Assembly: GCA_002373775.1 (NCBI GenBank)
Contig: DFJW01000013.1
Location: forward strand, 1 to 10,811
Origin: Ruminococcus flavefaciens
GTDB taxonomy: Bacteria; Bacillota; Clostridia; Oscillospirales; Ruminococcaceae
DNA: 10,811 nucleotides
Direction of reading: 5' to 3'
Of the stretch, positions 1 to 5,816 are shown in pieces. The notes under the pieces are model-generated. The model was not told the DNA's origin, did no database searches, and worked only from the letters and a program-made list of their open reading frames with translations. Numbering within the stretch: position 1 is the stretch's first letter; each line of letters starts with the position of its first letter. The translations under genes were made by a program, and so were the position numbers.

Positions 1-1276
1 CGCCTGTTGCACCGAAGATAACGCCGGCACCTGTGGAGATTCCCAGCGGATCATCAAACTTCTCATCAGGAAGTCCGAGGAAGTTGATGCCTGCACGCTC
101 TATCATTCTGCCGAGCTCACGAGTTGTGAGAGCAAAGTCAACATCCGGTACACCGGCAGCGCTCTGGTCAGGTCTGCCGATCTCGAACTTCTTAGCTGTA
201 CAAGGCATGATGGATACCATTACGATATTCTTGGGATCAATACCCATCTTCTGAGCGTAGTATGTCTTTGCAGTTGCGCCGAACATCTGCTGAGGAGACT
301 TACATGTAGAAAGATGATCAAGAAGATCCGGATAATAGTGCTCACAGAACTTTACCCATCCGGGTGAACATGATGTTATCATCGGGAGAACACCGCCGCC
401 CTGTACGCGCTCGATGAACTCGTTTGCTTCTTCCATGATTGTAAGATCAGCAGCGAAATCAGTATCGAATACCTTATCGAAGCCGAGTCTTCTGAGTGCA
501 GCAGCCATTTTGCCCTCAACGTTTGTGCCGATCGGGAGACCGAATGCTTCACCGAGACCTGCACGAACAGCAGGAGCTGTCTGTACGAGAACTGTCTTCT
601 CAGGATCTGCTATAGCAGCGAGTACCTGACTTGTGAAGTCCTTCTCAGCAATTGCGCCGACAGGACATACAGCTATACACTGACCGCAGGATACACAGCT
701 TGTCTCGCCGAGTCCCATGTCAAATGCAGAACCGATATATGTCTTGAATCCTCTTTCGTTTGCGCCGATAACGCCGATGCCCTGTGTCTTTGAGCATACT
801 GCTACACAGCGGCGGCAAAGGATACACTTGTTGTTGTCGCGGTACATGTGTGCGGCTGTATCGTCAACCTCGTATACGTTCTTTTCGCCGTCGTATACAG
901 AAGCATCCTCTACGCCGTAGTCCTTAGCAAGCTTCTGGAGCTCGCAGTTTCCGCTTCTTACGCATGAGAGACACTTTCTGTCATGTGTAGAAAGGATGAG
1001 CTCAAGAGTTCTCTTTCTTGACTCGATAACCTTAGGAGAATTTGTGAGTATCTCCATATTGTTTGAACACGGATATACGCATCCTGCAACAAGTCTGAAG
1101 CCCCTGCCCTCATTTACTTCTGTAACACAGATACGGCATGCTCCGATCTCGTTGATCTCCTTCATATAACAAAGTGTCGGGATTTCAAAGCCAGCCATGT
1201 GAGCAGCCTCAAGAACAGTGGTGCCCTTAGGTACTTCTAATTCAACACCGTTGATTTTAACAGTTATATTTTCCAT
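1..1276 (-). CDS. hydA: [FeFe] hydrogenase catalytic subunit HydA/HndD (3' end outside window)
   Basis: Catalytic subunit of a cytoplasmic NAD-linked [FeFe] hydrogenase that makes or oxidises H2. The visible 425 residues contain, in order: an N-terminal [2Fe-2S] ferredoxin domain (C36, C47, C50, C66); a His/Cys-ligated [4Fe-4S] site (H98, C102, C105, C111); a two-cluster ferredoxin domain (C151/C154/C157/C161 and C194/C197/C200/C204); and the start of the H-cluster domain with motif L1 TSCSPGW (301-307) and L2 MPCTAKKFE (357-365). Motif L3 with the last two H-cluster cysteines lies beyond the left edge, so about a quarter of a usual 570-600 residue protein is missing. The ATG at 1276 is supported by GGAGG at 1281-1288 (minus strand) and by a typical ferredoxin N-terminus. 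It lies 14 bases after hydB, so it is the last visible gene of the hydCBA operon. L1 has Ser where many hydrogenases have a second Cys. Confidence 0.95.
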   Translation of the reverse strand, partial: MENITVKINGVELEVPKGTTVLEAAHMAGFEIPTLCYMKEINEIGACRICVTEVNEGRGFRLVAGCVYPCSNNMEILTNSPKVIESRKRTLELILSTHDRKCLSCVRSGNCELQKLAKDYGVEDASVYDGEKNVYEVDDTAAHMYRDNNKCILCRRCVAVCSKTQGIGVIGANERGFKTYIGSAFDMGLGETSCVSCGQCIAVCPVGAIAEKDFTSQVLAAIADPEKTVLVQTAPAVRAGLGEAFGLPIGTNVEGKMAAALRRLGFDKVFDTDFAADLTIMEEANEFIERVQGGGVLPMITSCSPGWVKFCEHYYPDLLDHLSTCKSPQQMFGATAKTYYAQKMGIDPKNIVMVSIMPCTAKKFEIGRPDQSAAGVPDVDFALTTRELGRMIERAGINFLGLPDEKFDDPLGISTGAGVIFGATG

Positions 1277-1290
1277 TACTATTCCTCCGC

Positions 1291-3189
1291 TTACTTCTTG
1301 ATGATTGCCTTGAACTTACATGTTGCGATACAAGCGCCGCACTTTACGCACTTAGTCTTGTCGATCTCCATTGCAGCAAGCTTCTTTCCGGGTGCAACAT
1401 AATCAGTTCTTGAGATAGCTGAAGCGGGACACTGCTTAGCGCACATTCCGCATCCGATACAGCTGTCCTTGATGATCTCAAAGCTGAGGAGGTCCTTACA
1501 TACTCCTGCGGGACACTTCTTGTCAACAACGTGAGCAAGATACTCGTCCTTGAAGCATCTGAGGGTTGAAAGAACAGGGTTTGGTGCTGTCTGACCAAGA
1601 CCGCAGAGTGAGTTTGCCTTGATGTGATATGCAAGCTTTTCAAGCTTATCAAGATCTTCAAGAGTTCCCTTTCCCTTTGTGATCTTGTCAAGTATCTCCC
1701 ACATTCTCTTTGTACCGATACGGCAAGGTGTACATTTACCGCATGACTCGTCAACAGTGAATTCAAGGAAGAACTTAGCGATGTCGACCATACAGTTGTC
1801 CTCATCCATAACGATAAGTCCGCCTGATCCCATCATTGAACCGATGCCGATGAGGTTATCATAGTCGATCGGGATATCAAAGTTGGAAGCGTCGATGCAT
1901 CCGCCGGAAGGTCCGCCTGTCTGAGCAGCCTTGAACTTCTTGCCGTTCGGGATGCCGCCGCCGATCTCTTCGATAACTTCACGGAGAGTTGTACCCATAG
2001 GTACTTCAACGAGTCCTGTGTTCTTGATCTTACCGCCGAGAGCGAATACCTTAGTACCCTTTGACTTCTCTGTACCCATTGATGCGAACCACTCTGCACC
2101 ATTGAGGATGATCTGCGGGATATTAGCGTATGTCTCAACGTTGTTGAGGATAGTGGGCTTCTGGAAAAGACCTTTTTCAGCAGGGAAAGGAGGTCTCGGA
2201 CGAGGCTCACCGCGGTTGCCTTCGATAGATGTCATAAGGGCTGTCTCTTCGCCGCATACGAATGCGCCGGCACCGAGACGGAGGTCTATATCAAAGCTGA
2301 AGTCAGTTCCGAAAATGTTCTTGCCGAGCATGCCGGATTCACGAGCCTGCTTGATAGCGATGTTAAGACGCTCAACAGCTATAGGATACTCAGCTCTTAC
2401 ATAGATGTAACCCTGTGAAGCACCGATAGCGTAGCCTGCGATAGTCATAGCTTCGAGTACTACATGAGGATCTCCCTCAAGTACGGAACGATCCATGAAT
2501 GCGCCCGGATCTCCCTCGTCAGCGTTACAGCAAACGTACTTCTGATCTGCGTTGGGAACGATGTTTCTTGCGAGCTTCCACTTCATACCAGTCGGGAATC
2601 CGCCGCCGCCTCTTCCGCGGAGACCGGAATCAAGGATAGTCTGGATAACGTCCTCAGGTGTCATTGTTGTGAGCACCTTGCCCAGAGCCTCGTAACCATG
2701 TCTGCCTATGTACTCATTTATATTCTCAGGATTGATAACGCCGCAGTTTCTGAGAGCAACACGGTGCTGCTTCTTGTAGAATGCTGTGTCATCAAGAGCC
2801 TTGATGTTATCGCCGTCAACTGTCTCCTCATAAAGGAATTCCTTGACAGGATTGCCGTTGACGAGGTGCTCTTCAACTATGCGCGGGATCTCATCAACTT
2901 TTACGCGTGAGTAGAATGAACCCTCGGGATATACGATCATGATAGGACCGCGCTCACAGAGACCGAAGCATCCTGTCTTTACGATCTGTACTTTCTCTGT
3001 AAGTCCCTTAGCCTTTAATTCTTCCTCAAGCTTTTCAATTATCTTTGGAGAACCGGAAGAAGTACATCCGGTACCGCCGCAGACAAGGACATGTCTTTCA
3101 TATTTTGAAGAAGCATTGCCATGTGTTCTGAGAGCTACCTCGCCCTCCATTGATTCTCTGACAACCTTGAGTTCTTCAAGTGTTTTCAT
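1291..3189 (-). CDS. hydB: NADH-dependent hydrogenase flavin subunit HydB/HndC (NuoF-like)
   Basis: This subunit carries the NAD(H) and FMN site and passes electrons to or from HydA. At 632 residues it matches the family length of about 600-630. An N-terminal thioredoxin-like [2Fe-2S] domain has C37, C42, C74 and C78. The NuoF core follows, with the glycine-rich GRGGGGFPTG (192-201) and NADEGDPGAF (222-231) segments that bind NADH and FMN, then an SLBB-like region. An ESCGKCTPC motif (C483, C486, C489) with C529 forms the N3-type [4Fe-4S] cluster. The C-terminus has two ferredoxin-type clusters (C577/C580/C583/C587 and C614/C617/C620/C624), which plain Nuo/complex I subunits lack and trimeric hydrogenases have. 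The pair C559/C564 before them could hold a further metal. The start has GGAGGT at 3196-3201, six bases from the ATG. It lies 29 bases after hydC. Electron bifurcation with ferredoxin is inferred from the gene set. Confidence 0.95.
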   Translation of the reverse strand: MKTLEELKVVRESMEGEVALRTHGNASSKYERHVLVCGGTGCTSSGSPKIIEKLEEELKAKGLTEKVQIVKTGCFGLCERGPIMIVYPEGSFYSRVKVDEIPRIVEEHLVNGNPVKEFLYEETVDGDNIKALDDTAFYKKQHRVALRNCGVINPENINEYIGRHGYEALGKVLTTMTPEDVIQTILDSGLRGRGGGGFPTGMKWKLARNIVPNADQKYVCCNADEGDPGAFMDRSVLEGDPHVVLEAMTIAGYAIGASQGYIYVRAEYPIAVERLNIAIKQARESGMLGKNIFGTDFSFDIDLRLGAGAFVCGEETALMTSIEGNRGEPRPRPPFPAEKGLFQKPTILNNVETYANIPQIILNGAEWFASMGTEKSKGTKVFALGGKIKNTGLVEVPMGTTLREVIEEIGGGIPNGKKFKAAQTGGPSGGCIDASNFDIPIDYDNLIGIGSMMGSGGLIVMDEDNCMVDIAKFFLEFTVDESCGKCTPCRIGTKRMWEILDKITKGKGTLEDLDKLEKLAYHIKANSLCGLGQTAPNPVLSTLRCFKDEYLAHVVDKKCPAGVCKDLLSFEIIKDSCIGCGMCAKQCPASAISRTDYVAPGKKLAAMEIDKTKCVKCGACIATCKFKAIIKK

Positions 3190-3218
3190 AAACTTACCTC
3201 CTGAAATTATGTTTGGAA

Positions 3219-3713
3219 TTATGCGTATTTAGCGATGATCTTATCTACGTCGTCAACAGTCAGACGTCCGTAAACGTCCTCGTTTACAGTAAGAACTGGT
3301 GCAAGACCACATGCGCCGATGCAGCGGCACGCATCCAGAGAGAACTTACCGTCAGCAGTACACTCACCGCCGCCAATTCCAAGCTTTTCCTGGAGCTTAG
3401 CATAGATATCGCCTGAACCCTTAACGTAGCAGGCAGTTCCGAGACAGACTGAGATAGTATACTCACCCTTCGGGTAAAGTGAGAACTGTGCATAGAAAGT
3501 TACGACACCATAGATCTTTTCCAGCGGGATGCCAGTATTATCAGAGATAATTTTCTGGACCTCAATCGGAAGGTATCCGTAAATCTCCTGAGCCTTCTGA
3601 AGAATAGGCATCAGTGCACCCTTTTCATCTTTTTTCTCTTCGATGAGCTGAAGGAGCTTTGCTTCCTGTTCAGGAGTTCCCTTGAAGGGAACAGTTGATT
3701 TAGCTGAATTCAT
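3219..3713 (-). CDS. hydC: NADH-dependent hydrogenase subunit HydC/HndA (NuoE-like, [2Fe-2S])
   Basis: Small electron-transfer subunit of the HydABC complex. At 164 residues it has the normal NuoE length: an N-terminal helical region (about 10-75) followed by a thioredoxin-fold [2Fe-2S] domain with ligands C90 and C95 (CLGTAC) and C131 and C135 (CIGAC). The family ending LTVNEDVYGRLT is also present. It is the first gene of the operon, and the order hydC-hydB-hydA is the one familiar from Thermotoga and many Firmicutes bifurcating hydrogenases. The start ATG has a strong AAGGAGGT site, seven bases away at 3721-3726. The 80-base leader contains a putative extended -10 promoter and a Rex-like operator. 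A formate dehydrogenase or complex I NuoE is possible by family alone, but the adjacent hydA settles it. Confidence 0.94.
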   Translation of the reverse strand: MNSAKSTVPFKGTPEQEAKLLQLIEEKKDEKGALMPILQKAQEIYGYLPIEVQKIISDNTGIPLEKIYGVVTFYAQFSLYPKGEYTISVCLGTACYVKGSGDIYAKLQEKLGIGGGECTADGKFSLDACRCIGACGLAPVLTVNEDVYGRLTVDDVDKIIAKYA

Positions 3714-3736
3714 TAGATGGACCTCCTTGAATTTAA

Positions 3737-3754
3737 ATGTGAAAAATGTAACAA
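3737..3754 (-). promoter_or_regulatory. putative Rex (NADH/NAD+ sensor) operator
   Basis: Read on the minus strand the 18 bases are TTGTTA-CATTTT-TCACAT. Rex sites have the form TTGTKA-N6-TMACAA, so only the last base departs. The site lies 24 bases upstream of the hydC start, downstream of the predicted promoter at 3800. It overlaps the expected start of a weaker alternative promoter (TATAAA at 3758-3763), where a bound repressor would block transcription. NADH-sensing control fits a hydrogenase that consumes NADH. A site match in an AT-rich leader can arise by chance. Confidence 0.5.
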
Positions 3755-3799
3755 TGTTTTATAAATGGTCGGCATATTACATCCCACATATCTTAATGT

Positions 3800-3808
3800 A
3801 TTATAACA
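3800..3808 (-). promoter_or_regulatory. putative extended -10 promoter of hydCBA
   Basis: On the minus strand TGTTATAAT gives a perfect -10 hexamer (TATAAT, 3800-3805) preceded by TG, the extended -10 signature. The hexamer 17 bases upstream (TAGAAA, 3823-3828) is a poor -35, consistent with dependence on the extended element. The leader would be about 80 bases, carrying the Rex-like site. Confidence 0.5.
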
Positions 3809-3910
3809 TATATAAAGGAAAATTTCTATTTCCGATTTGTACTAAATAATATTCTGATTTTTGTGCATTTACGACAATTTTACAAGTGTAAAGTTTTGCG
3901 CATCTAACAA

Positions 3911-3934
3911 TTGTTGGCTAACCATGGCTAACAA
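3911..3934. repeat. imperfect inverted repeat with CTAAC direct repeats
   Basis: Arms TTGTTGGC (3911-3918) and GCTAACAA (3927-3934) are inverted with one mismatch around an 8-base centre. GGCTAAC also occurs twice as a direct repeat (3916-3922 and 3926-3932), and a third CTAAC lies at 3904-3908, next to the palindrome AACAATTGTT (3907-3916). The arrangement resembles an operator for a dimeric regulator. It sits about 110 bases from the nearest promoter on either side, so the target gene is uncertain. Confidence 0.35.
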
Positions 3935-4038
3935 ATACATAGCTTTCAAATCGACAAAATATGAGCTGTACCGGATTTAATGGTAATTTATATATACTAA
4001 TTATTCAAAAATTCACATTTAATTTTGCTTAAAATTCG

Positions 4039-4067
4039 TTGACAAAGCACCCGAACTATTGTATATT
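4039..4067 (+). promoter_or_regulatory. sigma-A type promoter for the DUF4250/dockerin unit
   Basis: TTGACA at 4039-4044 (perfect -35), a 17-base spacer and TATATT at 4062-4067 (five of six for -10). The start point is expected near 4074, giving a leader of about 100 bases before the DUF4250 ATG. No promoter of similar quality was seen before the dockerin gene, so both are probably read from here. Confidence 0.75.
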
Positions 4068-4082
4068 TATGTTATAACATAA
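4067..4082. promoter_or_regulatory. perfect 16-base palindrome over the transcription start (putative operator)
   Basis: TTATGTTATAACATAA equals its own reverse complement over all 16 bases. It begins at the last base of the -10 hexamer and covers the predicted start point, a classic position for a repressor. The ten bases TTATAACATA within this neighbourhood also occur at the hydC promoter (3801-3810). The regulator cannot be named from the site. Confidence 0.5.
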
Positions 4083-4113
4083 CAACCAATATCAAAGCTT
4101 TAGCACTGCTTTG

Positions 4114-4150
4114 CTGAGGCTGATGCAGCTTTCTGCACTGGGCTGCTCAG
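4114..4150 (+). promoter_or_regulatory. stem-loop in the 5' leader of the DUF4250 gene
   Basis: The leader RNA can pair CTGAG (4114-4118) with CTCAG (4146-4150), enclosing a hairpin TGCAG-CTTT-CTGCA (4124-4137). A T-rich stretch and the ribosome site GGGAGG (4164-4169) follow. It may be a simple leader structure or an attenuator; no known riboswitch class is recognised. Confidence 0.35.
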
Positions 4151-4364
4151 TTTCGTTCGTTCAGGGAGGTCCACGATGAATATTCCAAAAGATCCAGCTA
4201 TTCTTCTGAGTTATATAAACACTAAACTCAGAGACGAGTACCCGAATTTAGAAGAATTATGCAAGAGTCTTTGTATACCGCCGGAGGATATCACGGACAA
4301 ACTCGCCTCTATTGGTTATGTGTACGACAAAAACACAAATCGTTTCAAATGAGACTGCATCAGC
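4119..4364. repeat. 10-base inverted repeat flanking the DUF4250 gene
   Basis: GCTGATGCAG (4119-4128) and its exact reverse complement CTGCATCAGC (4355-4364) bracket the small gene; the second copy begins two bases after its stop codon. In RNA these could pair over the whole gene, in competition with the local hairpin at 4124-4137. Confidence 0.4.
4176..4352 (+). CDS. DUF4250 family small protein, 58 residues
   Basis: A 58-residue protein beginning MNIPKDPAILLSYINTKLRD and ending DKNTNRFK. The start MNxPKDPxILLSxxNTKLRD, the central short helix-rich segment (about 22-47, with C29 and C33) and the ending GYxYDxxxNxF are the pattern I associate with DUF4250, short Firmicutes proteins of unknown function. 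The alternation of helices with KLASIGY suggests a small helix-turn-helix-like fold, which is inference. The start is firm: GGGAGG at 4164-4169, six bases from the ATG. It is the first gene after the promoter at 4039-4067 and lies 51 bases before the dockerin gene on the same strand, so the two are probably cotranscribed. There is no transmembrane segment or signal peptide, so it should be cytoplasmic. It is easily missed because of its length. Confidence 0.85.
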   Translation: MNIPKDPAILLSYINTKLRDEYPNLEELCKSLCIPPEDITDKLASIGYVYDKNTNRFK

Positions 4365-4373
4365 AGTTCTGCT

Positions 4374-4387
4374 CGGCTGTATAGCCG
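4374..4387 (+). promoter_or_regulatory. small hairpin before the dockerin gene's ribosome site
   Basis: CGGCT-GTAT-AGCCG forms a five-base-pair stem four bases before the GGGAGGG ribosome site (4392-4398). With no T-run after it, it is not a terminator. It may tune translation of the downstream gene relative to DUF4250. Confidence 0.3.
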
Positions 4388-4403
4388 GAATGGGAGGGAA
4401 AGC

Positions 4404-5750
4404 ATGAATCACTATTTTAAACGTGCGGCAGCCGCTGCACTGTCTGCGTGTCTGCTCTGCACTGGAACAGCTTTTTCAGCTGTGTACGCTGCCGACACTA
4501 CAGAATCACCAACTGTAACACTTAATTTTGATCTGAGCGAAGAGGGTGTCACTATCGCTCCTGACGAGGACGGAAATCCTATGGAACTCAATCCGGTGGA
4601 AAGTGATCCCAACGCATCTATCAGGATCCCCGAAGTCTACCTCGAAAGAGAAGGCTACGGTTTCTCCGGGTGGACACTCGACGGTATCAGAGGTTATGTC
4701 CCCGGTGAGGTCATTCAGATCAGCGATCAGGATCTCACACTCAAGCCTGTATGGTATGATCTTGACGACGAGGAAATGCACTCTGTCACTTATACGGTGT
4801 ACATCGGCGGAGAATTATACGATACCGCCAAGATCCTTCCGAAGCAGAATAAGCTGAAGAATCAGTTCGTTAAGATATCTCTTCTCGGATTTGACGATCC
4901 CGGCAAATTCCAGCTCGGCTGGTTCGCGGAGAACACTCATTTCCGCGGCGAGCAGAGCCTTATAGTCCCGGATCACGACGTGGATATCACCCCCTACTGG
5001 CTCGATATCTACACGGTTTACTATTCTGCCGGCGATGTTGACCGCATATCCGGTTCTCCGTCCGCTTCCGTAGAGCATCCCGAGACTGTTTCCTTCCAGC
5101 TCGCTGCAAAGGATCGTCTTGCAAGAAAGGGATTTACGCTTTCCGGCTGGAAATCAAGCATCGACGGTGAGATCTATGAGCCGCTTTCGGATTTCGAAAT
5201 GCCTTCCAGCGATATCACTTTCACAGCCGTATGGGAACCGATCACCTATAATGTTCTGTTCATTCCCGGTACAAAGTCTTCGGATATAATCAAAGTTCAG
5301 GGTGCAACTGACACCTACATCACGGTGCCTGAAGTCGGCACGACCAAGTCGGGCTACTATTTTGACGGCTGGAAGATCAACGAACAGGTTTATCAGCCCG
5401 GTGACAAGTACCTCATAGAAGGTGCTACTCCCGGTCTCGGAATCTCCTTCACAGCTGTCTGGGTTGCCGGCGTGAAGCCGACAGAAACTCCCGTATCAAC
5501 TCTTCTTGGTGATGCTAACTGCGATTCTCAGGTCAATATGGCTGATGCTGTGCTCATCATGCAGTATCTTTCCAATCCGGATATATATGGTGTTGGCAAG
5601 GCAGACGGCATTACAGATCAGGGACTTAAAAATGCAGATACCTGCGATCCCGGCTCAGGCGTAACAAATGCCGATGCGCTCTCTATCCAGAAGTGGACAC
5701 TTAAACTTCTTGAGGAACTTCCTGAGATATCAGATGTCAATCGAGAGTAA
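4404..5750 (+). CDS. secreted InlB-repeat protein with C-terminal type I dockerin
   Basis: A 448-residue exported protein. Residues 1-29 are a signal peptide: KR after four residues, an Ala/Leu-rich core, and a likely cut after AVYA. Four tandem repeats of the InlB B-repeat / Listeria-Bacteroides (Flg_new) type follow, each with a GW and a closing W: W90/W117, W173/W199, W249/W277 and W323/W353. The period is 74-83 residues and repeats diverge strongly. A short Thr/Pro linker (about 356-365) leads to a dockerin (about 366-440). Its first calcium loop has D370, N372, D374, N378 and D381; its second, D412 to D424, is one residue longer than the usual twelve. Dockerins plug proteins into cohesin-bearing cellulosome scaffolds. 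No catalytic or carbohydrate-binding domain is visible, so the role is probably adhesive or structural (inference). GGGAGGG lies five bases before the ATG. Ends at a bidirectional terminator. Confidence 0.88.
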   Translation: MNHYFKRAAAAALSACLLCTGTAFSAVYAADTTESPTVTLNFDLSEEGVTIAPDEDGNPMELNPVESDPNASIRIPEVYLEREGYGFSGWTLDGIRGYVPGEVIQISDQDLTLKPVWYDLDDEEMHSVTYTVYIGGELYDTAKILPKQNKLKNQFVKISLLGFDDPGKFQLGWFAENTHFRGEQSLIVPDHDVDITPYWLDIYTVYYSAGDVDRISGSPSASVEHPETVSFQLAAKDRLARKGFTLSGWKSSIDGEIYEPLSDFEMPSSDITFTAVWEPITYNVLFIPGTKSSDIIKVQGATDTYITVPEVGTTKSGYYFDGWKINEQVYQPGDKYLIEGATPGLGISFTAVWVAGVKPTETPVSTLLGDANCDSQVNMADAVLIMQYLSNPDIYGVGKADGITDQGLKNADTCDPGSGVTNADALSIQKWTLKLLEELPEISDVNRE

Positions 5751-5775
5751 GTCTTCATGATAATTTTACAAGTAT

Positions 5776-5809
5776 AAAAAATGAGGTCCATACCGGACCT
5801 CATTTTTTT
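5776..5809. terminator. bidirectional intrinsic terminator between convergent genes
   Basis: Perfect nine-base-pair stem ATGAGGTCC (5781-5789) / GGACCTCAT (5795-5803) with loop ATACC. A-run 5776-5780 lies on one side and seven T (5803-5809) on the other. It can stop the plus-strand dockerin transcript and the minus-strand mntP transcript. Confidence 0.92.
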
Positions 5810-5816
5810 GTGTCAT

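Larger units (their letters stand above)
3714..4175. other. divergent intergenic region, 462 bases, no protein gene seen
   Basis: This AT-rich stretch separates the minus-strand hydCBA operon from the plus-strand DUF4250/dockerin unit. It holds a Rex-like site (3737-3754), a minus-strand promoter (3800-3808), a short palindrome TTTACA-AG-TGTAAA (3879-3892), a cluster of CTAAC repeats and an imperfect inverted repeat (3904-3934), a consensus plus-strand promoter (4039-4067), a perfect 16-base palindrome (4067-4082) and a stem-loop leader (4102-4150). No tRNA, coding frame or insertion-sequence end was seen. Positions 3935-4035 are plain AT-rich sequence with nothing I can name. Confidence 0.7.

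Noticed and set aside
1833..2210. Second minus-strand frame inside hydB (125 residues)
   Set aside because: Shifted-frame shadow; Ser/Arg-rich composition, and the hydB frame is intact through this stretch, so it is not a frameshift remnant.
1931..2910. Long plus-strand frames opposite hydB (157 and 148 residues)
   Set aside because: Mirror frames of a well-supported hydrogenase gene, without ribosome sites or family features.
3714..4175. CRISPR array, tRNA or insertion sequence in the intergenic region
   Set aside because: The repeats are few and short with irregular spacing, no cloverleaf was found, and no transposase frame or paired terminal repeats with target duplication are present.
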